Shown: positions 1-15,000 of the stretch, one piece after another
How the letters are laid out: every line of letters starts with the position of its first letter
Numbering within the stretch: position 1 is the first letter of the stretch
Source: CAVRZJ01 sp964594125
GTDB lineage: Bacteria > Acidobacteriota > Thermoanaerobaculia > Thermoanaerobaculales > Thermoanaerobaculaceae
Length of the DNA stretch: 64,000 nt
Assembly: GCA_964594125.1 (NCBI GenBank)
Contig: CAZQLL010000002.1
Span: forward strand, 164,064 to 228,063
Reading direction: 5' to 3'
The notes under the pieces: model-generated
Told to the model about the DNA's origin: nothing
Seen by the model: only the letters and a program-made list of their open reading frames with translations
The model's database searches: none
Program-made: the position numbers and the translations under genes

Positions 1-1
1 C

Positions 2-3000
2 AACTTCTTCACCGACGTTCGCGTTCGCTTCGGCGCCGAGGAGGGGCAGGTCACCTCGGTCTCCGCCGACCGGGCGCGCATCACCGTGCTCACGCCGCGC
101 CACGGCGGCAGCCTGACCGAGGAGCAGAAGGTCGACGTCACCGTCGTCACCCGCGCAGGCACCGTGCAGCAGCAGCAGGTCACGCTGGCCCAGGCGTACA
201 CCTATCTGCCCGATTCGGGCGTGCCGGCGCTGTACAGCGTCGTGCCGTCGAAGGGCTCGCCGCGCGGCGGCGAGACCGTCATCCTCACCGGCAGGAACTT
301 CACGCAACCGGTCACGGTCGAGTTCATCGTCGGCGCGCCGGTCAACGCGACGCTGCCCGCCACCGTCCAGAGCGTCAGCGCCGACGGCACCAGGATCGTC
401 GTGATCACGCCGCAGGCGTCGCCGCAGGACCTCCCCGACGACACCCTGGCCGACATCCGCATCACCAACCTGGTCGGCTCGGCCAACAGCCAGAGCGCTA
501 CCTTCACGGACGTCTACACCTACACCAAGGAGAGCAAGCTCCTCGACGTCTACAGCGTCTTCCCGAACCGCGGCGCCGCCGCCGGCGGGCAGACCGTGGT
601 GATCGCGGGCCGCGGCTTCGTGCAGCCGCTCAAGGTCGACTTCATCGCGCTCGGCGGGTCGCGCCCGGCCGAGGTGATCGAGGTGGGCGCCGGCGGCCAG
701 ACGATCAAGGTGATCACCCCGGCCGTGCCGCAGCAGATCACCACCGAGCTGGTGGTCGACGTCCGTGTCACCGCGGCGGTCGGCACCCCGCTCGAGCAGC
801 AGGCGACGCTGACCGCCGCCTACACCTACGAGCGCCCGTACGGCGCGCCGCGCATCTTCGCGGTGATCCCCAACAAGGGCTCGTACTCGGGCGGCGAGCA
901 GGTCACGATCTACGGCGCCAACTTCTTCGAGCCGCTGGGCGTCGCGTTCGGCACCGAGGTGGTCAGGGTGCTGTCGTTCACGCAGGACCAGATCGTGGTC
1001 CAGACGCGGCTGCACACCGACAACTTCATCACCGAGGAGCTCACCGTCCCGATCACGGTCGTCACCCGCTTCGACACCGGGCAGCAGCAGACCGTGACGA
1101 TGGACAACGCCTACACCTACCTGCCGAACACCGGTGTGCCGCAACTGTACACCGTTGTTCCCTCGCGCGGCTCGCCGCGCGGCGGCGAGACCGTGACGCT
1201 CACCGGCCGCCACTTCCACGAGCCGCTGACCGTCGAGTTCATCATCGGCCCGCCGGTCGGCGCGACCCGTCCGGCAACCGTCGTCGACGTCGTCAGGAAC
1301 GGCGACGGCACGATGACGGCGCACGTGATCACGCCGGAAGCGTCGCCCGACCCGCTCCCCACCGACGTTACGGCCGACATCCGCATCACCAACCTGGTGG
1401 GCACCGCGATCTCCCAGACCGCGACGTTCGCCGCCGCCTTCACCTACGAACGCGAGTCGAAGGATATCGTCATCTACTCGGTCGCGCCGAACCGGGGCTC
1501 CGCCAACGGCGGCGAGCAGGTCACCATCTACGGCAAGGGGTTCGCCGCCCCGGCGCAGGTCGACTTCCTGATCGGCAACGTCGCGCACTCCGCCGCGGTC
1601 GTGTCGGTCACCGCCGACACCATCGTCTGCATCACGCCGGCCGTCCCGGAGAGCCAGAACGAGGAGGTCACCGCCGACATCAAGGTGACGGCGGCGTTTG
1701 GGTTGCCGACGCAGAAGGAAGCGACGCTGGCGGGGGCGTTCACGTTCATCAAGGAGTTTGAGGCGCCGAGAATCTTCTCGATCAATCCCGAGGTGGGGAG
1801 GATCGAGGGCAACCAGACCGTCACAATCTATGGCTCTGGGTTCTTCGAGCCAATAAGGGTGACGCTCCGCTCGGGCAGCTTCCCGGTCAACTGCCAGACA
1901 GTGATCCTGCCGTCTGGCGTCCTGGTTGAGATCTGCGACTATGTTGATCGGATCGAGGACGCTGAGGTCCTCGACGTGCCGAACAGCGAGACGGTCGTCA
2001 TTCGCACGCCGGGGCATCCAAACACGAAGGCGCTTCAGGATATTGATGTTGACGTGAAGGTGTACACGAGGTGGCAGACAGCCCAGGAGCAGTCTGTCCA
2101 GCGCGATAGGGGGTTCACCTATAAGGCCGACTACGTGGCCGCGGGGACACCCATCATCTACTCGATTGTTCCGGACAAGGGTCCGCGCGCTGGCGGACAG
2201 GAGGTCGTAATCCGCGGCGAGAACCTCTGCGGCCGGAGACTCGGCGACGCCGACGGGCGGATCTGCGACCCGGCGATCTCACCGGTCGTGACCTTTGCGC
2301 TCGGTGCGCCGCTCAGCGGCACGCTCAAGGCAGAGGTGCTCAGCTTCACTGCGGACGGACGCTCATTGGTAGTCAAGACACCGCAGGCCTCGGTCGCACC
2401 GCTTCAGGCAGATGTCGTGGCGTCTATCACTGTCACCAATGCTTTCAACAACACGGAGGCGAGCGACCAGGTTCTGAACGGCTACACCTACGTCGCTGAC
2501 TTCGTCGATCCGGGCATTCCCGTGATCTTCTCGATCAACCCGATCACCGGATCCCGCCTCGGCGGCGAGCAGGTCGAGATTCGCGGCGAGAACCTGTGCG
2601 GCCAGAGGCTCGGGCCAGCCGGTTCCAAGGTCTGCGACAAGGCTCCAACAGTCACCTTCACCCTTGGCGCTCCGCTCAGCGGGACCCTAAACGCCGAGGT
2701 GGTTGCGAATAGCTGGCTGCCGGACGGCAAGAAGATCACAGTGATCACGCCGAGAGCCTCGACGGAGCCGCTGCTCGCCGACGTGAAGGCAACGGTGGCC
2801 GTGGCGAACGACAACGGCACGGATCAGGTCGTCGACGGCTTCGTCTATTTGCGCGACGAGACGCCGCTGGCGATCTACTCGGTCGTCCCGAGCCGCGGGC
2901 GGCCCGAGGGCGGCCAGACCGTGACGATCTACGGGCGCGGGTTCGTCGGCCCGATCGTCAACGTCGACTTCACCACCGCCGCCGGCGGCACGCGCGCCGC

Positions 3001-6000
3001 CGAGGTGGTGAGCTTCAACGCGGCGGGGAGCGAGATCGTCGTCAAGACGCCGGCCACCGGCGTCGACGCCTCGGTCGAGCACGTCGCCGCCATCACCGTG
3101 ACGGTGGCCGTCGGCACCGCCAACCAGAAGGCCGTCACGCTCGAGGGCGCCTACACCTACGAGAAGCGCTACGCGGCGCCGCTGATCTACTCGGTGGTGC
3201 CGAACAAGGGCTCGTACGCCGGCGGCGACACGCTGCAGATCATCGGCGCCAACTTCGTCAAGCCGCTGCGCGTCACCCTCGGCGGCGAGGACGCCGAGGT
3301 GCTCGCCAGCTCCACCGAGTCGGTGCTGCAGGTCAAGACCCCGCTGCACCCCAACACCCACCTGACGCAGGAGCTCACCGTCGACGTGACGGTGTACACC
3401 AGCTTCGAGACCGCGCAGCAGCAGCAGGCGTCGCTCGCCGGCGGCTTCACGTGGATCCCGGACACCGGCGTGCCGCTGCTGTACAGCGTGCAGCCGAACA
3501 AGGGCAACCCGCGCGGCGGCGAGACCGTGATCCTCACCGGCAGCAACTTCACGCAGCCGGTGACCGTCGAATTCCTGCTCGGCGCGCCGTTCGGCACCGC
3601 GCTGCCGGCGACGGTCGTGTCGGTCAACGCCGCCGGCACCCAGATCACCGTGCGCACGCCGCAGGTGTCGCCGACCCCGGTGACCTCCGAGGTCGTCACC
3701 GCGATCCGCATCACCAACCTGGTCGGCTCGGCGTTCTCGCAGACGGCGACGTACCAGGGCGTGTTCACCTACGAGTCCGAGTCCGACCTCGCGATCTACG
3801 CCGTGACCCCGAACCGCGGCAGGGCCGAGGGCGGCGACACGGTGCAGATCCTCGGCCGCGGCTTCATCACGCCGGTGGACGTCTTCTTCATCGTCGCCGG
3901 CCAGGCGCGCCAGGCCGAGGTGGTGAGCGTCACCGGCGACACCGAGATCGTCGTCCTCTCGCCGGCCACCGGCCTCGACGCCACGACCGAGCGCATCGCC
4001 GACATCCAGGTGACCGCCGCGGCGGGCACCGCCAACCAGATCACGAGGACGCTGGCCGCCGCCTACACCTACGAGAAGTACTTCGGCGCGCCGGCGATCT
4101 ACGCGGTGATCCCGGACCGCGGCTCGTACGCCGGCAACGAGGTGGTCACCATCGTCGGCGCCAACTTCTTCACGCCGCTGCGCGTGTTCTTCGGCGCCGA
4201 GGAGGCCGCGGTCGACACCGCCGCCTCCACCGCCGCGACGCTGGTGGTGCGGACGCCGCAGCACCTGCAGGGGCACCTCACCGAGGACCTCACGGTCGAC
4301 GTGATCGTGCAGACGCGCTTCGACACCGCGCAGCAGCAGAACGTGACGCTCGCCGGCGGCTTCACCTGGAAGCCCGACACCGGCGTGCCGCTGCTGTACA
4401 GCGTGACGCCGAACAAGGGCGACCCGCGCGGCGGCGAGGAGGTCACCCTCGTCGGCAAGAACTTCACCTCGCCGGTGACCGTCGAGTTCATCCTCGGCGC
4501 GCCGGTGAACGCCACCTACCCGGCCACCGTGACGTCGGTCGACACGGCCGGCGGCGTGATGAAGATCCGCACCCCGCAGGCGTCGCCGTCGCCGCTCACC
4601 CAGGAGGTCGAGGTCGACATCCGCATCACCAACCTGGTCGGCTCGCCGACGAGCAAGAACGCGACGTTCGTCAAGGCGTTCACCTACAAGACCGAGTCCG
4701 ACCTGGCGATCTACACCGTGCAACCCAATCGCGGCAGCCCGACCGGCGGCCAGACCGTCGAGATCCGCGGCCGCGGCTTCATCCCGACCGTCAACGTCCA
4801 CTTCCTCGTCGCCGGGCAGGAGCGCCAGGCGGAAGTGGTGGCCGTGACCGACGGCGGCTCGCGCATCGAGATCAGGACCCCCGCCTCCAACGTCGACGCC
4901 ACCGTCGAGCAGGCCGCCGACGTGCGCGTCACCGTCGCGGCCGGGACCGCGAACCAGAAGAGCACCACGCTGCTCGCGGCGTACACCTACGAGAAGCAGT
5001 TCGCGGCGCCGGCGATCTACGCCGTCGTCCCGAACCGCGGGGCGCACGCCGGCGGCGAGACGATCGAGATCCTCGGCTCCGGGTTCTTTACCCCGGTGCG
5101 GGTGACGCTCGGCAACGAACCGGCGGAGGTGCTGGCCGGCTCGACCGAGAGCAGGCTGCTCGTCAGGACGCCGGTGCACAACCCGTCGCACCTCACCGCC
5201 GACCTCACGGTGGACGTGACGGTGATCACCCGCTTCGAGACCGCGCAGCAGCAGCAGGCGCTGCTGCCCGCCGGCTTCACCTGGGTGCCGGACACCGGCG
5301 CCCCGATCCTCTACCAGGTCGTCCCGGCCAAGGGCTCGCCGCGCGGCGGCGAGGAGGTCCAGCTCATCGGCCGCAACTTCACGGCGCCGGTGACCGTCGA
5401 CTTCATCCTCGGCGCGCCGCTCGGCACGACGCTGCCCGCCACCGTGCTCGAGGTGATCTCGAACGCGGACGGCACCCAGACGATCCGAATCAAGACGCCG
5501 CAGGCGTCGCCGACGCCGGTCACCACCGACGTCGTCGCCGCCATCCGCATCGCCAACCTGGTGGGCTCCGCGAACAGCCAGAACGCCACCTTCCAGGGCG
5601 TGTTCACCTACGAGGGCGAGGCCCGTTCGCCGCTCGTCTACTTCGTCGAGCCCGACAAGGGCAGCCCGCGCGGCGGCGAGACGGTCACGGTCTACGGCCG
5701 CTTCTTCCTGCCGCCGGTGCGCGTGCAGTTCACGTTCACCGCCAACGGCGTCACCAAGACCGTCGACGCGGAGGTGGTGGGCGTCAACAGCGAGGGCACG
5801 GAGATCACCGTCATCACGCCGACCGCCTCGCTCGAGCCGCTCGCCAACGACGCGCCGGCCGACATCCGCGTCACCACCCAGTACTCCACCGGCCGCGACC
5901 AGTTCGCGACGCTCCCCGAGGGGTTCCTCTACCTCGCCGAGCGGCCGACGCCGGAGCTGTACGCCCTCACGCCGAACTCCGGCCCGATCGAGGGCGGCAC

Positions 6001-9000
6001 GCGCGTGACGATCACCGGCTCGGGGTTCCAGTACCCGGTGCAGGTGTTCTTCACGATCCCGGTCTACGGCGCGATCCAGGCGCAGGTGGTGTCGGTCAAC
6101 TTCAGCCGCATCGTGGTCATCGCGCCGAGCATCACGCCGATGGAGCCGGGTACGCCGACGCTCGCGCAGGTGACGGCGATCAACATGGAGAGCGGCAAGA
6201 TCTCCAACGCGCTGACCTACCGCTACGGCAACGCGATGTTCATCTCGGCGATCGCGCCGACCGAGGGACCTGACCTCGGCGGCACGATGGTCACGATCTT
6301 CGGCCAGGGGTTCGTCGCTCCGGTGGCGGTCACCCTCGCCGGCGTGCCGGCGCAGATCCTCACCGTCGCCGGCACCGAGATCGTGGTCAAGTCGAACGCG
6401 CCGTCCGACCGCGAGTGCGAGCCGATCTCGGGGCCGGTGACGGTCACCAACATCGACTCCAACCTGTCGGCCGACGGACCGAGCTTCACCTATCGCCCGG
6501 CGCGGCCGCTGATCACCTCGGTCGAGGTGTTCTCGCCGCAGGTGCCGGCCGGCAACAACATCGTCCGCGAGTACGACCCGACGCGCACGGCGCCGTGCAA
6601 CACCAACGACCCGTACAACGCCTACACGGTGATCGTCCGCGGCGAGAACTTCGAGCAGTACCCGAACTCCACCGCCTCGGCGATGTCGGTGATCTTCACC
6701 AACCCCGAGGTCGAGGTGCTCACCACCTGGGTGAGCGCCAACGAGGTCCGCTTCACGCTGCCCGACCTCTCGGCCGTCGAGCTCGACACGGCCGCGTGCA
6801 CGATCAACGGGGCGCCGGGGCTGCGCGACATCCCGACCGGCATCCCGTTCACCATCAGGAACAACAACAACCAGTGCGAGGACGAGCTCGACCCGGCGAT
6901 CATCCTCGAGCCGTGCGACCCGAACTGCCGCGCGGGGATCATCCAGGTCAGCCTGACCCCGCCGACGCTCAACCTCGGCATCGGCACCACCGCGACGATG
7001 ACGGCGTGCATCTCGGCCGTCCAGACCGGTCCGACCAACGTGACGATCTCGACGTCCGGCACCACCGGCATCGTCGACTACTCGCTCGACGGCATCATCT
7101 TCGCCAACGGCATCACCGTCGTGATCCCGGCCGGCCAGGTGTGCGAGACGTTCACCATCCGCGGCCTCACCGGCGGCGCGGTCGGCACCGTCGCCGCGCT
7201 CGACGTCTCGCTCGGCGGCTCGACCGACGTGTCGCAGATCACGGTCGGCGCCCTGACCATCGCGCTGTCGCCGTCGTCGCTCAACCTGCCGGTCGGCGGC
7301 ACCGGCCTGCTGACGATCCAGCTCTCCGCCCCGGCTCCGGCCGGCGGCGCGCCGGTGCTCGTCGCCCAGGCCGGCCCGATCGGCAAGATCAGCTTCGGCC
7401 CGCTCACCGGCAACTGCACCAACCCGCCGCCGTTCCCGGCGACCGTGCTCTGCAGCACGCTGGTGGCGCCGATCACGACGTTCACGGTCGTGATCCCGGC
7501 CGGCTCCTCGACGTACTCGTTCCCGGTCAACGGCCTCAACGCCAGCCCGCCGGGGCCGGTCACCGTCAGCGCCACCCTCGACCCGTCGCTCGGCGGCGCC
7601 TCGGCCTCGTCCTCGGTGCTGGTCGGCCAGTTCAACGTGACGCTGTCGCCGTCCACCCTCAACATCCCGGTCGGCGGCACCGGCACGTTCACCGTCACGC
7701 TCGACGCGCCGGCGTACGACTTCGACCCGGCGATCAACATCTGCGGCATCCAGGTGTCGATCACCCAGACCGGCCCCGGCGGCGTCATCACCTTCACCGC
7801 CGATCCGGACAACACCGGCGCGCCGCCGTGCGGCACCCTGCCGCCGGCGACCGGCCCGACCGGCGCGGTGACCATCAACACCGGCACGCAGATCGCCACC
7901 TTCACCGTCAACGGCGTGTCCGGAGGCGGCCCGGTGACGGTCACCGTGTCGCTGCCCGCCGGCGTCGGCGGCGCGACTGCGAGCTCCACGGTCACGGTGA
8001 GCACCTACATCCTCACCCTGACGCCGGAGTCGCTGCTCATCCCGCTCGGCACCGACGGCAACTTCAACGTCACCCTCAACGCTCCGGCGCCGCCGGGCAA
8101 CGCCCGCATCTTCCTGACCCAGGTCGGCCAGGTCGGCGTCATCGAGCTGCGCGACTCGACCGGCGCGGCGCTGCTGCCGTTCAGCGGCCCGAACCAGTAC
8201 GTCGACGTCCTTGCGGGCAACGTGAACGCCCTGTTCCGCGTCCGCGGCCTGCAGGAGGGCGGCCCGATCCAGCTCACCGCCACCCTCGACCCGGCGCTCG
8301 GCGCCTCGACAGACCAGTCGACCGTGAGCGTGGGGACCCTGCAGCTCTCGGCGCAGCCGACCACCCTGACTGTGCCGGTGAACGGGACCAACACCTTCAT
8401 CCTGAGCCTGAGCAAGGCGCAGACGTCGGCGACCACCGTCAACCTCGCCACCTCCAACGGCGCCGTCGCCTACCTGTACGACACCACGGTGCCGTACGCG
8501 CCGCCGCCGGCGCCGGTGACCTCGGTGGTCATCCCGGCGAACTCCCTGACCTCGCCGCCCGTGGGGGTCTACGGCGTCAACCTCGGGCCGGCCACCGTCT
8601 ACGCCTCGCTGCCGGCCTCCCTCGGCGGCTCGACCGCCCAGGTCACGGTCAACGTGACGCAGGCGATCCAGTTCGTCCCCGCCTCGCTGACGGTCCCGGT
8701 CGGCTCGCAGGGCACGTTCACGCTGCAGGTCGCGGCGGCGCAGGCCAGCCCCACGACGATCCTGCTCGACTACTCGGGCACCAGCGGCGCCGTGGCCGGG
8801 CCGTCGACGGTCACGCTCCCCGCCGGCTCCAACACCGTCTCCTTCAACGTCTGGGGCATGCAGCCGACAGCGACCGCCGTCAGCATCGTGGCGACGCTGC
8901 CGAACACCTTGCCCGCCGGCCTCGCCGGCGCCACGGCGGTCGGCACCGTCACGGTGTCCGGTGCGCCGTACGCGCTCACCTTCACCCCGTCCACCATCAA

Positions 9001-12000
9001 CCTGCCGGTCGGCGCAAGCACCAACCTGACCGCGACGTTCAACTACCCGCTGCCGCCGGCGTACACCGGTCTGACCTACCCGGTGACCGTGCAGCTCGCC
9101 ATGAGCGCCCCCGGCGCCTCGGTCATCTTCATTCAGGGCACCGCCGGCACCGGCAACGACGTCTTCACCTGGACCAACCCGCTGCAGACCGTCGCCGACT
9201 CGGTGCGCACGATCGACGCGCAGGCCAACGGCGGCCCGGTGACCATCACCGGCGTCGGCCCGGCGGCGATCGGCAGCCCGGTCGGCACCGCCACGGCCAC
9301 CGTCGGCCCGGCGTCGACGACGCTCACCATGAGTCCGTCGCCGTTCATGTGGGTGTTCGGGGCGCCGGCGCCGTCGATCGGCCTGTTCATCTCGCCGGTC
9401 CAGGCGACCAACACCATCGTCCAGCTCCAGTCCTCCAACCCGGCGGTCGTCCAGGTGCCGAGCACCGCGACGATCCTGGCCGGCAACCCGTCGGTCACGT
9501 TCACGCCGACCATCGTGGGCACCGGCACCGCCACCATCACGGCGACGATCCCGCCGCCGCCGGCGCCCGCGGGCGTCGCGGCGCAGGCGGCCGCGCTCGC
9601 CACCACCAACGACGTGACGGTGTTCACGGTGACGCGCTCGCCGGCCGCGTTGGTGATCCCGGCGGGCGGCAGCGGCACCATCACGCTCACGCTTTCCAAC
9701 CCGCTGCCGGCGTCGCTGCCGGGCGTCACCGCGGTCATCGCCCCCGGACCGCCGTACGTATCGATCGCCTCGCCGTTCACCATCCCGGCGGGGGTGACTA
9801 CCTTCGACATCCCGGTCACGGCGCTCGCTCCGGGCAACACCGACGGGGTCAACATCGTGATGCCGGCCTCGGTCGGCGGCACGATTCTGCCGGGCACCAC
9901 GCTCACCGTGACGCCGCTCTCCTTCACCCTGAGCGTCGGCGCCACCACCCTGTACGTCGGCGCCAGCACCACCGCCACGGTCGAGACCGCGTTGCCGGTC
10001 CCGAGCGACACGCTCGTCACCATCAGCGAGCCGGCCGGCACCGGCGACCTCACGGTCCCGGCGACGGCGACGATCCCGGCCGGCGCCACGACGGCGTCGT
10101 TCACCGTCACCGGCCTCACGCTGGGAGGCCCGCGCACCCTGCGCGCCAACCTGCCGGCGTCGCTGAGCACGGCGAACGCCGACCAGCTCATCACCATCGC
10201 CGACCTGCCGCTTACGCTGACGACGGCGCCCGACACCACCGTCTACCAGGGCAGCATGCTGACCGCCACCTACTCGATCCCGGCGGTGCTCAACGCCGAC
10301 ACCGTGATCGCCGTCAGCCAGGCGGGCGGCAGCGGCGGCCTGCTCGTCATCCCGGCCACCGCCACGATCCCGGCCGGGTCGACCTCCGCATCGATCAACG
10401 TCCTGGCGGGCGCGGCCAACGGCGCCCGCAACCTGCGCGGCACCCTGCCGGCGGCCCTCAACGCCTCGGCGGCGCCGCACGTGGTCCTCGGCCTCACGGT
10501 CGCCGACCAAACGCTCACGCTGACGCCGAACCCGCTCGACATGGCGCCCAACGCCACCGCCCCGATGACCGCGACGGTCTCGCGCGCGCCGCTCGCCGAC
10601 GCCGCGATCGCCCTCGTCTCCTCGGCGCCGGGCGTCTTCACCGTGCCGGCCGGCATCACGATCCCGGCCGGTTTGACGACCACGTCGTTCAACGTGACGT
10701 CGCTCAACACCAACGGCACCGGCACGGTGACCGGCACGCTGCCGGCGGCGCTCGACCTCGCCCCGGCAACCCCGGGCACCGCGACCGTCAACGTCAACGC
10801 CCTCTCCGTCGTCCTGAGCCCGCCGAACGTGGCGTCGCTGATGGCCGGCGGCGGGCAGCTCTTCACCGTCTCCATCGGGTCGCCGGTGGCGCAGGACATC
10901 ACCGTGCAGCTCGCCTCCGCCGACCCGGGCCTCGTCTCCGTCCCGGCGTCGGTCCTCATCCCGGCCGGCTCGACCTCCGCCGCCTTCACGGCGGTCGCCG
11001 AGTCGACAACCGACAGTGGCCCGGCCGGCGCTGTCATCACCGCTACGCTGCCGGCGGCCCTCGGCGGCGATACCGACACCGCGACGGTCGGCTCGGTGAT
11101 CCCGCTGACGATCGCGGCGACGCCGTCCACGGTCAACCTGCCGTCGCTGACCGAGGAGACGGTCGTCGTCACCACCGGCACGCTGCTGGCCAAGAACGTC
11201 AGCATCGCGCTCGCCTCGCTCAACCCGATCTCGGTGGGCCTGTTCGATCTCGGCGGCGCCGCGACGGGGTCGCTCACCATCCCGGCCGGCTCCAACTCCG
11301 GGGCGTTCCGGGTGCGCGGCCTCGCCGTGACGTTCCCGGGCCCGGCCACTACCGTCGCCCTCAACACCTCGCCGACGCTCGGCGGCGGCCCGGCGGCGGA
11401 GGCGACCGTCACGGTCGGCGTGCAGCCGCTGGCGCTGCAGTTCGCGGTCAGCACGCTGACCATCCCGCACGCGGGGACCGGCTCGGCGATCGTCCGCCTG
11501 CGCGACGGCTCCGGCAACCCGGTCACGGTGGCGGTCCCGACGACCGTCACCATCGCGAGCGCCAACCCGGCGATCGCCTACCCGACGACGGCCCAGGTGG
11601 TGATCGCGGCCGGCGCCTCGCAGGCCACGACCACCATCTTCGGCAACACGCCGGGCGGCCCGGTGACGATCACCGGCCAGCTCGACGCCTCGGTGGGCGG
11701 CGCCACCGCCACCCTCGAGGCCGGCGTCTCGATCGTCGGGCCGCCGACGATCACGTCGCTGTCGCCGAACAGCGGGCCCGACACCGGCGGCACCAACGTC
11801 ACCGTCAACGGCACGCTGTTCTGGTCGGGGGCGACCGTCACCTTCGACGGTATCCCGGCCACCAACGTGCAGCAGGTGAGCCCGTCGCAGATCACCTGCA
11901 CCACGCCGCCGCACGCGGCCGGGGCGGTCAACGTCACCGTCACCAACCCGGACGCGAGCACGGTCACGCTCGCCAACGGCTTCACCTACGTGACGCCGGG

Positions 12001-15000
12001 GACCGCCACCCTCGTGCTCAGCCCGAGCCCGCTGGTGTGGCACTCGGCCGCCGGCCCGGCCACCCTGACGCTCGGCATCTCGCCGGTGCAGGGCGGTCCG
12101 ACCATCGTCACCCTCACCTCCTCCAACCCGATCGTCGCCAGCCCGCCGCTCACGGACACCATCCCGGCATCGACGGCCACGGAGCCGTTCGATCCGGGCC
12201 TCGCCTCCGACGGCACCGCCACCATCACGGCGACGCTGCCGGCGGGGCTCGGCTCCGGCACGGCCACGGCCGACGTCACCCGCTTCGGCCTGACGTTCAC
12301 CCCGAGCGCCGTCACCGTCGGCGTCGGCGCCACGGTCAACGTCACGGTCGGCACCACCGTGCCGCTGCCGCTGCCGCTGACCCTCGCGGTGGCGCTCGCG
12401 GCCGGACCGACCGACACCGTCTCGGTGCCGGCGTCGGTGACCATCCCGGCCGGCGGCACCGCCACCATCCCGGTGACCGGCCTCACGTCGGTCGGACCCG
12501 ACGCGTCGATCGACGTCACCCTGCCGGCAGCGGCCGGCGGCAACACGATCTCCGGAGCGTTCACCGCCGACGTCGGCGCGCCCACCTGGACCAGGACGCC
12601 GGCCAGCGCCACCATCCCGATCGGCGGCACGCAGGACGTCACCGTCACGCTCAACGCGGTGCTGCCGAGCGCGACGACGTTCACGCTCAGCTCGGGCGTC
12701 ACCAACTTCACCTTCCCGCCGACGGTGACCATCCCGGCCGGCCAGCTCTCGGCCACCTTCACGGTCGCCGCGGTGCAGCTCGGCGGCCCGAACAACCTCA
12801 CCATTACCGCGCCGGCCGGGCTGACGCCGGCGTCCGACACCGTGGCGATCACGGTGGACGACGTCGACCTCACGATCACGCCGAGCACCGTCGGTCCGCT
12901 GATGGCCGGCGGCGGCCACACCTTCACCCTCACCGTCAGCCAGGCGCAGACGACGCCGTTCGACATCACGCTGTCGTCGACCTCGGCGCGCGTCTCCGTT
13001 CCGGCCTCGGTGCAGATGCCGGCGGGCGCCACGACCACCACCTTCCAGGCGGTGGCCGAGTCCACCGGCGCGGCGGTGACGATCCAAGCCAACCTGCCGT
13101 CCGCGCTCAACAACGACGCCACGCCGCACGCGACCGCGACCGTCACCAACATCATCGCCCTGTCGATCGCGGCGGCGCCGACGTCGGTCAACATCGCGGC
13201 GGCGACCGAGCAGGAGATCACCGTCACCACCGGCGTCACGCTCGCCAAGGACGTCACCATCGCCCTGGCCAGCGGCCAGCCGGAGCTCGTCGGGCTGTTC
13301 GACGCCTCCTCCAACCCGACGGGCTCGGTCGTCGTCCCGGCCGGCTCCAACACCGCAACGTTCCGGGTGCGGGGCGTCGGCGTCGGGACGGGCATCTCGG
13401 TGTTCCTCGACACGCCGGCCGACCTCGGCGGGACCGGCTCGCCCGAGGCGACCGTGACCGTCAACGTGATCGGCCTGCAGCTCCAGTTCAACGTCGCGTC
13501 GTACACGGTCGCGCACGGGGCGGTCAGCCCGGTCGGCGACCTCGAGGCGATCCTCACCGACGGCGGCGGCGGCACCGTCACCACCGTCATCCCGGTAACC
13601 GTCCGCATCACCAGCGCCGACCCGACCTCCGTGCTCCTGCGCGGCCCGGGCGGCGACCCGGTCGGCGCCTCGCCGATCGACATCGTCATTCCGGCGGGTG
13701 CCGACAGCCAGACGTTCCAGGTGTTCGGCAACTCGCCGGGCGGGCCGTTCGCGGTCACCGGCGCGCTCCTCCCGCCGGTCGGCAACGACACCGCCGTCCT
13801 CCAGGTCGGCGTCACCAACCCGGCCGGGGCGTGGACGTTCACGCTCGGCACCACGATCGGCTCCACCGCCGGTGGCACCACCGTCATCATCACCGGGTCC
13901 GCCACGCATTCGTTCTGGAACAACGTCCAGGTGACGTTCGACGGCGTGCCGGCGACGGTCACCATCCAGACGCCGCAGGTGCTCACCGTCACCACACCGG
14001 CCGGCACCGCCGGCCCGGCGGACGTCGTCATCACCAACCCGAGCGTCCCCGAGGTGGTCACCAGCCTGGCTGCGTTCACCTACTTCGGACCGTTCACCCT
14101 CACGTCCGTCACGCCGAACGTCGGCCCGGACAACGTCGCCACGCCGGTGACGGTCTCCGGCACCGGGTTCGTGACCGGCGCGACCTACCTCCTGGACTTC
14201 GGCGGCGCGATCTTCGCCGGCGCCGCGACCTCCCCGACGACGATCACCGGCGCCGCGCTGGCGCACATCGCCGGCACGGTCAGCCTCACGGTGACCGACC
14301 CGATTCTGCAGACCCAGGTGCTGTCCAACGCCTTCACGTACTTCGACCAGCCCGACGCCACCTCCATCACGCCGGCCGCCGGGCCGGTCGCGGGCGGCAC
14401 GTCCGTCAACATCGGCGGCAGCGGGTTCCTGGTGGGTGGCACCTACGGCGTCACCTTCAACGGCGTGCCGGCCACGAACGTCGTGGTCGTCAGCACGTCG
14501 CTGATCACCTGCACCACGCCGGCGAATCCGGCGGGCGCCTGGAACGTCGTCGTGACCGACGGCGCCGGTCAGTCCGACGGCACGCCGGTGACCTTCACGT
14601 ACTACGCAGCCCCGGCCATCTCGTCGCTTTCGGTCGTCGCCGGGGACGACGGCGGAGGCACGGCCCTGACGCTCAACGGCGCCGGTTTCCTCGCCGGCGG
14701 CAGCTACACCGTGACGTTCGGCGGCGGTGTGGCGACCCTGGGGGTCGTCACTGCGACGACCATCGCCGTGACCGGCACGCCGGCGCACCTCCCGGGCGTG
14801 GTCGACGTCATCGTCACCGACGGCGCCGGCCAGACGGCGACGCTCACCGGCGGCTTCACCTACTACGACGCGCCGCTGCCGACCTCGGTCAGCCCGAACA
14901 CCGGGTCGCTCAACGGCGGCACTGCCGTCACCATCAACGGCTCCGGCTTCCTGCCGGGCGGCACCTACATCGTCAACTTCGCCGGAACCCCGGCGACGGC

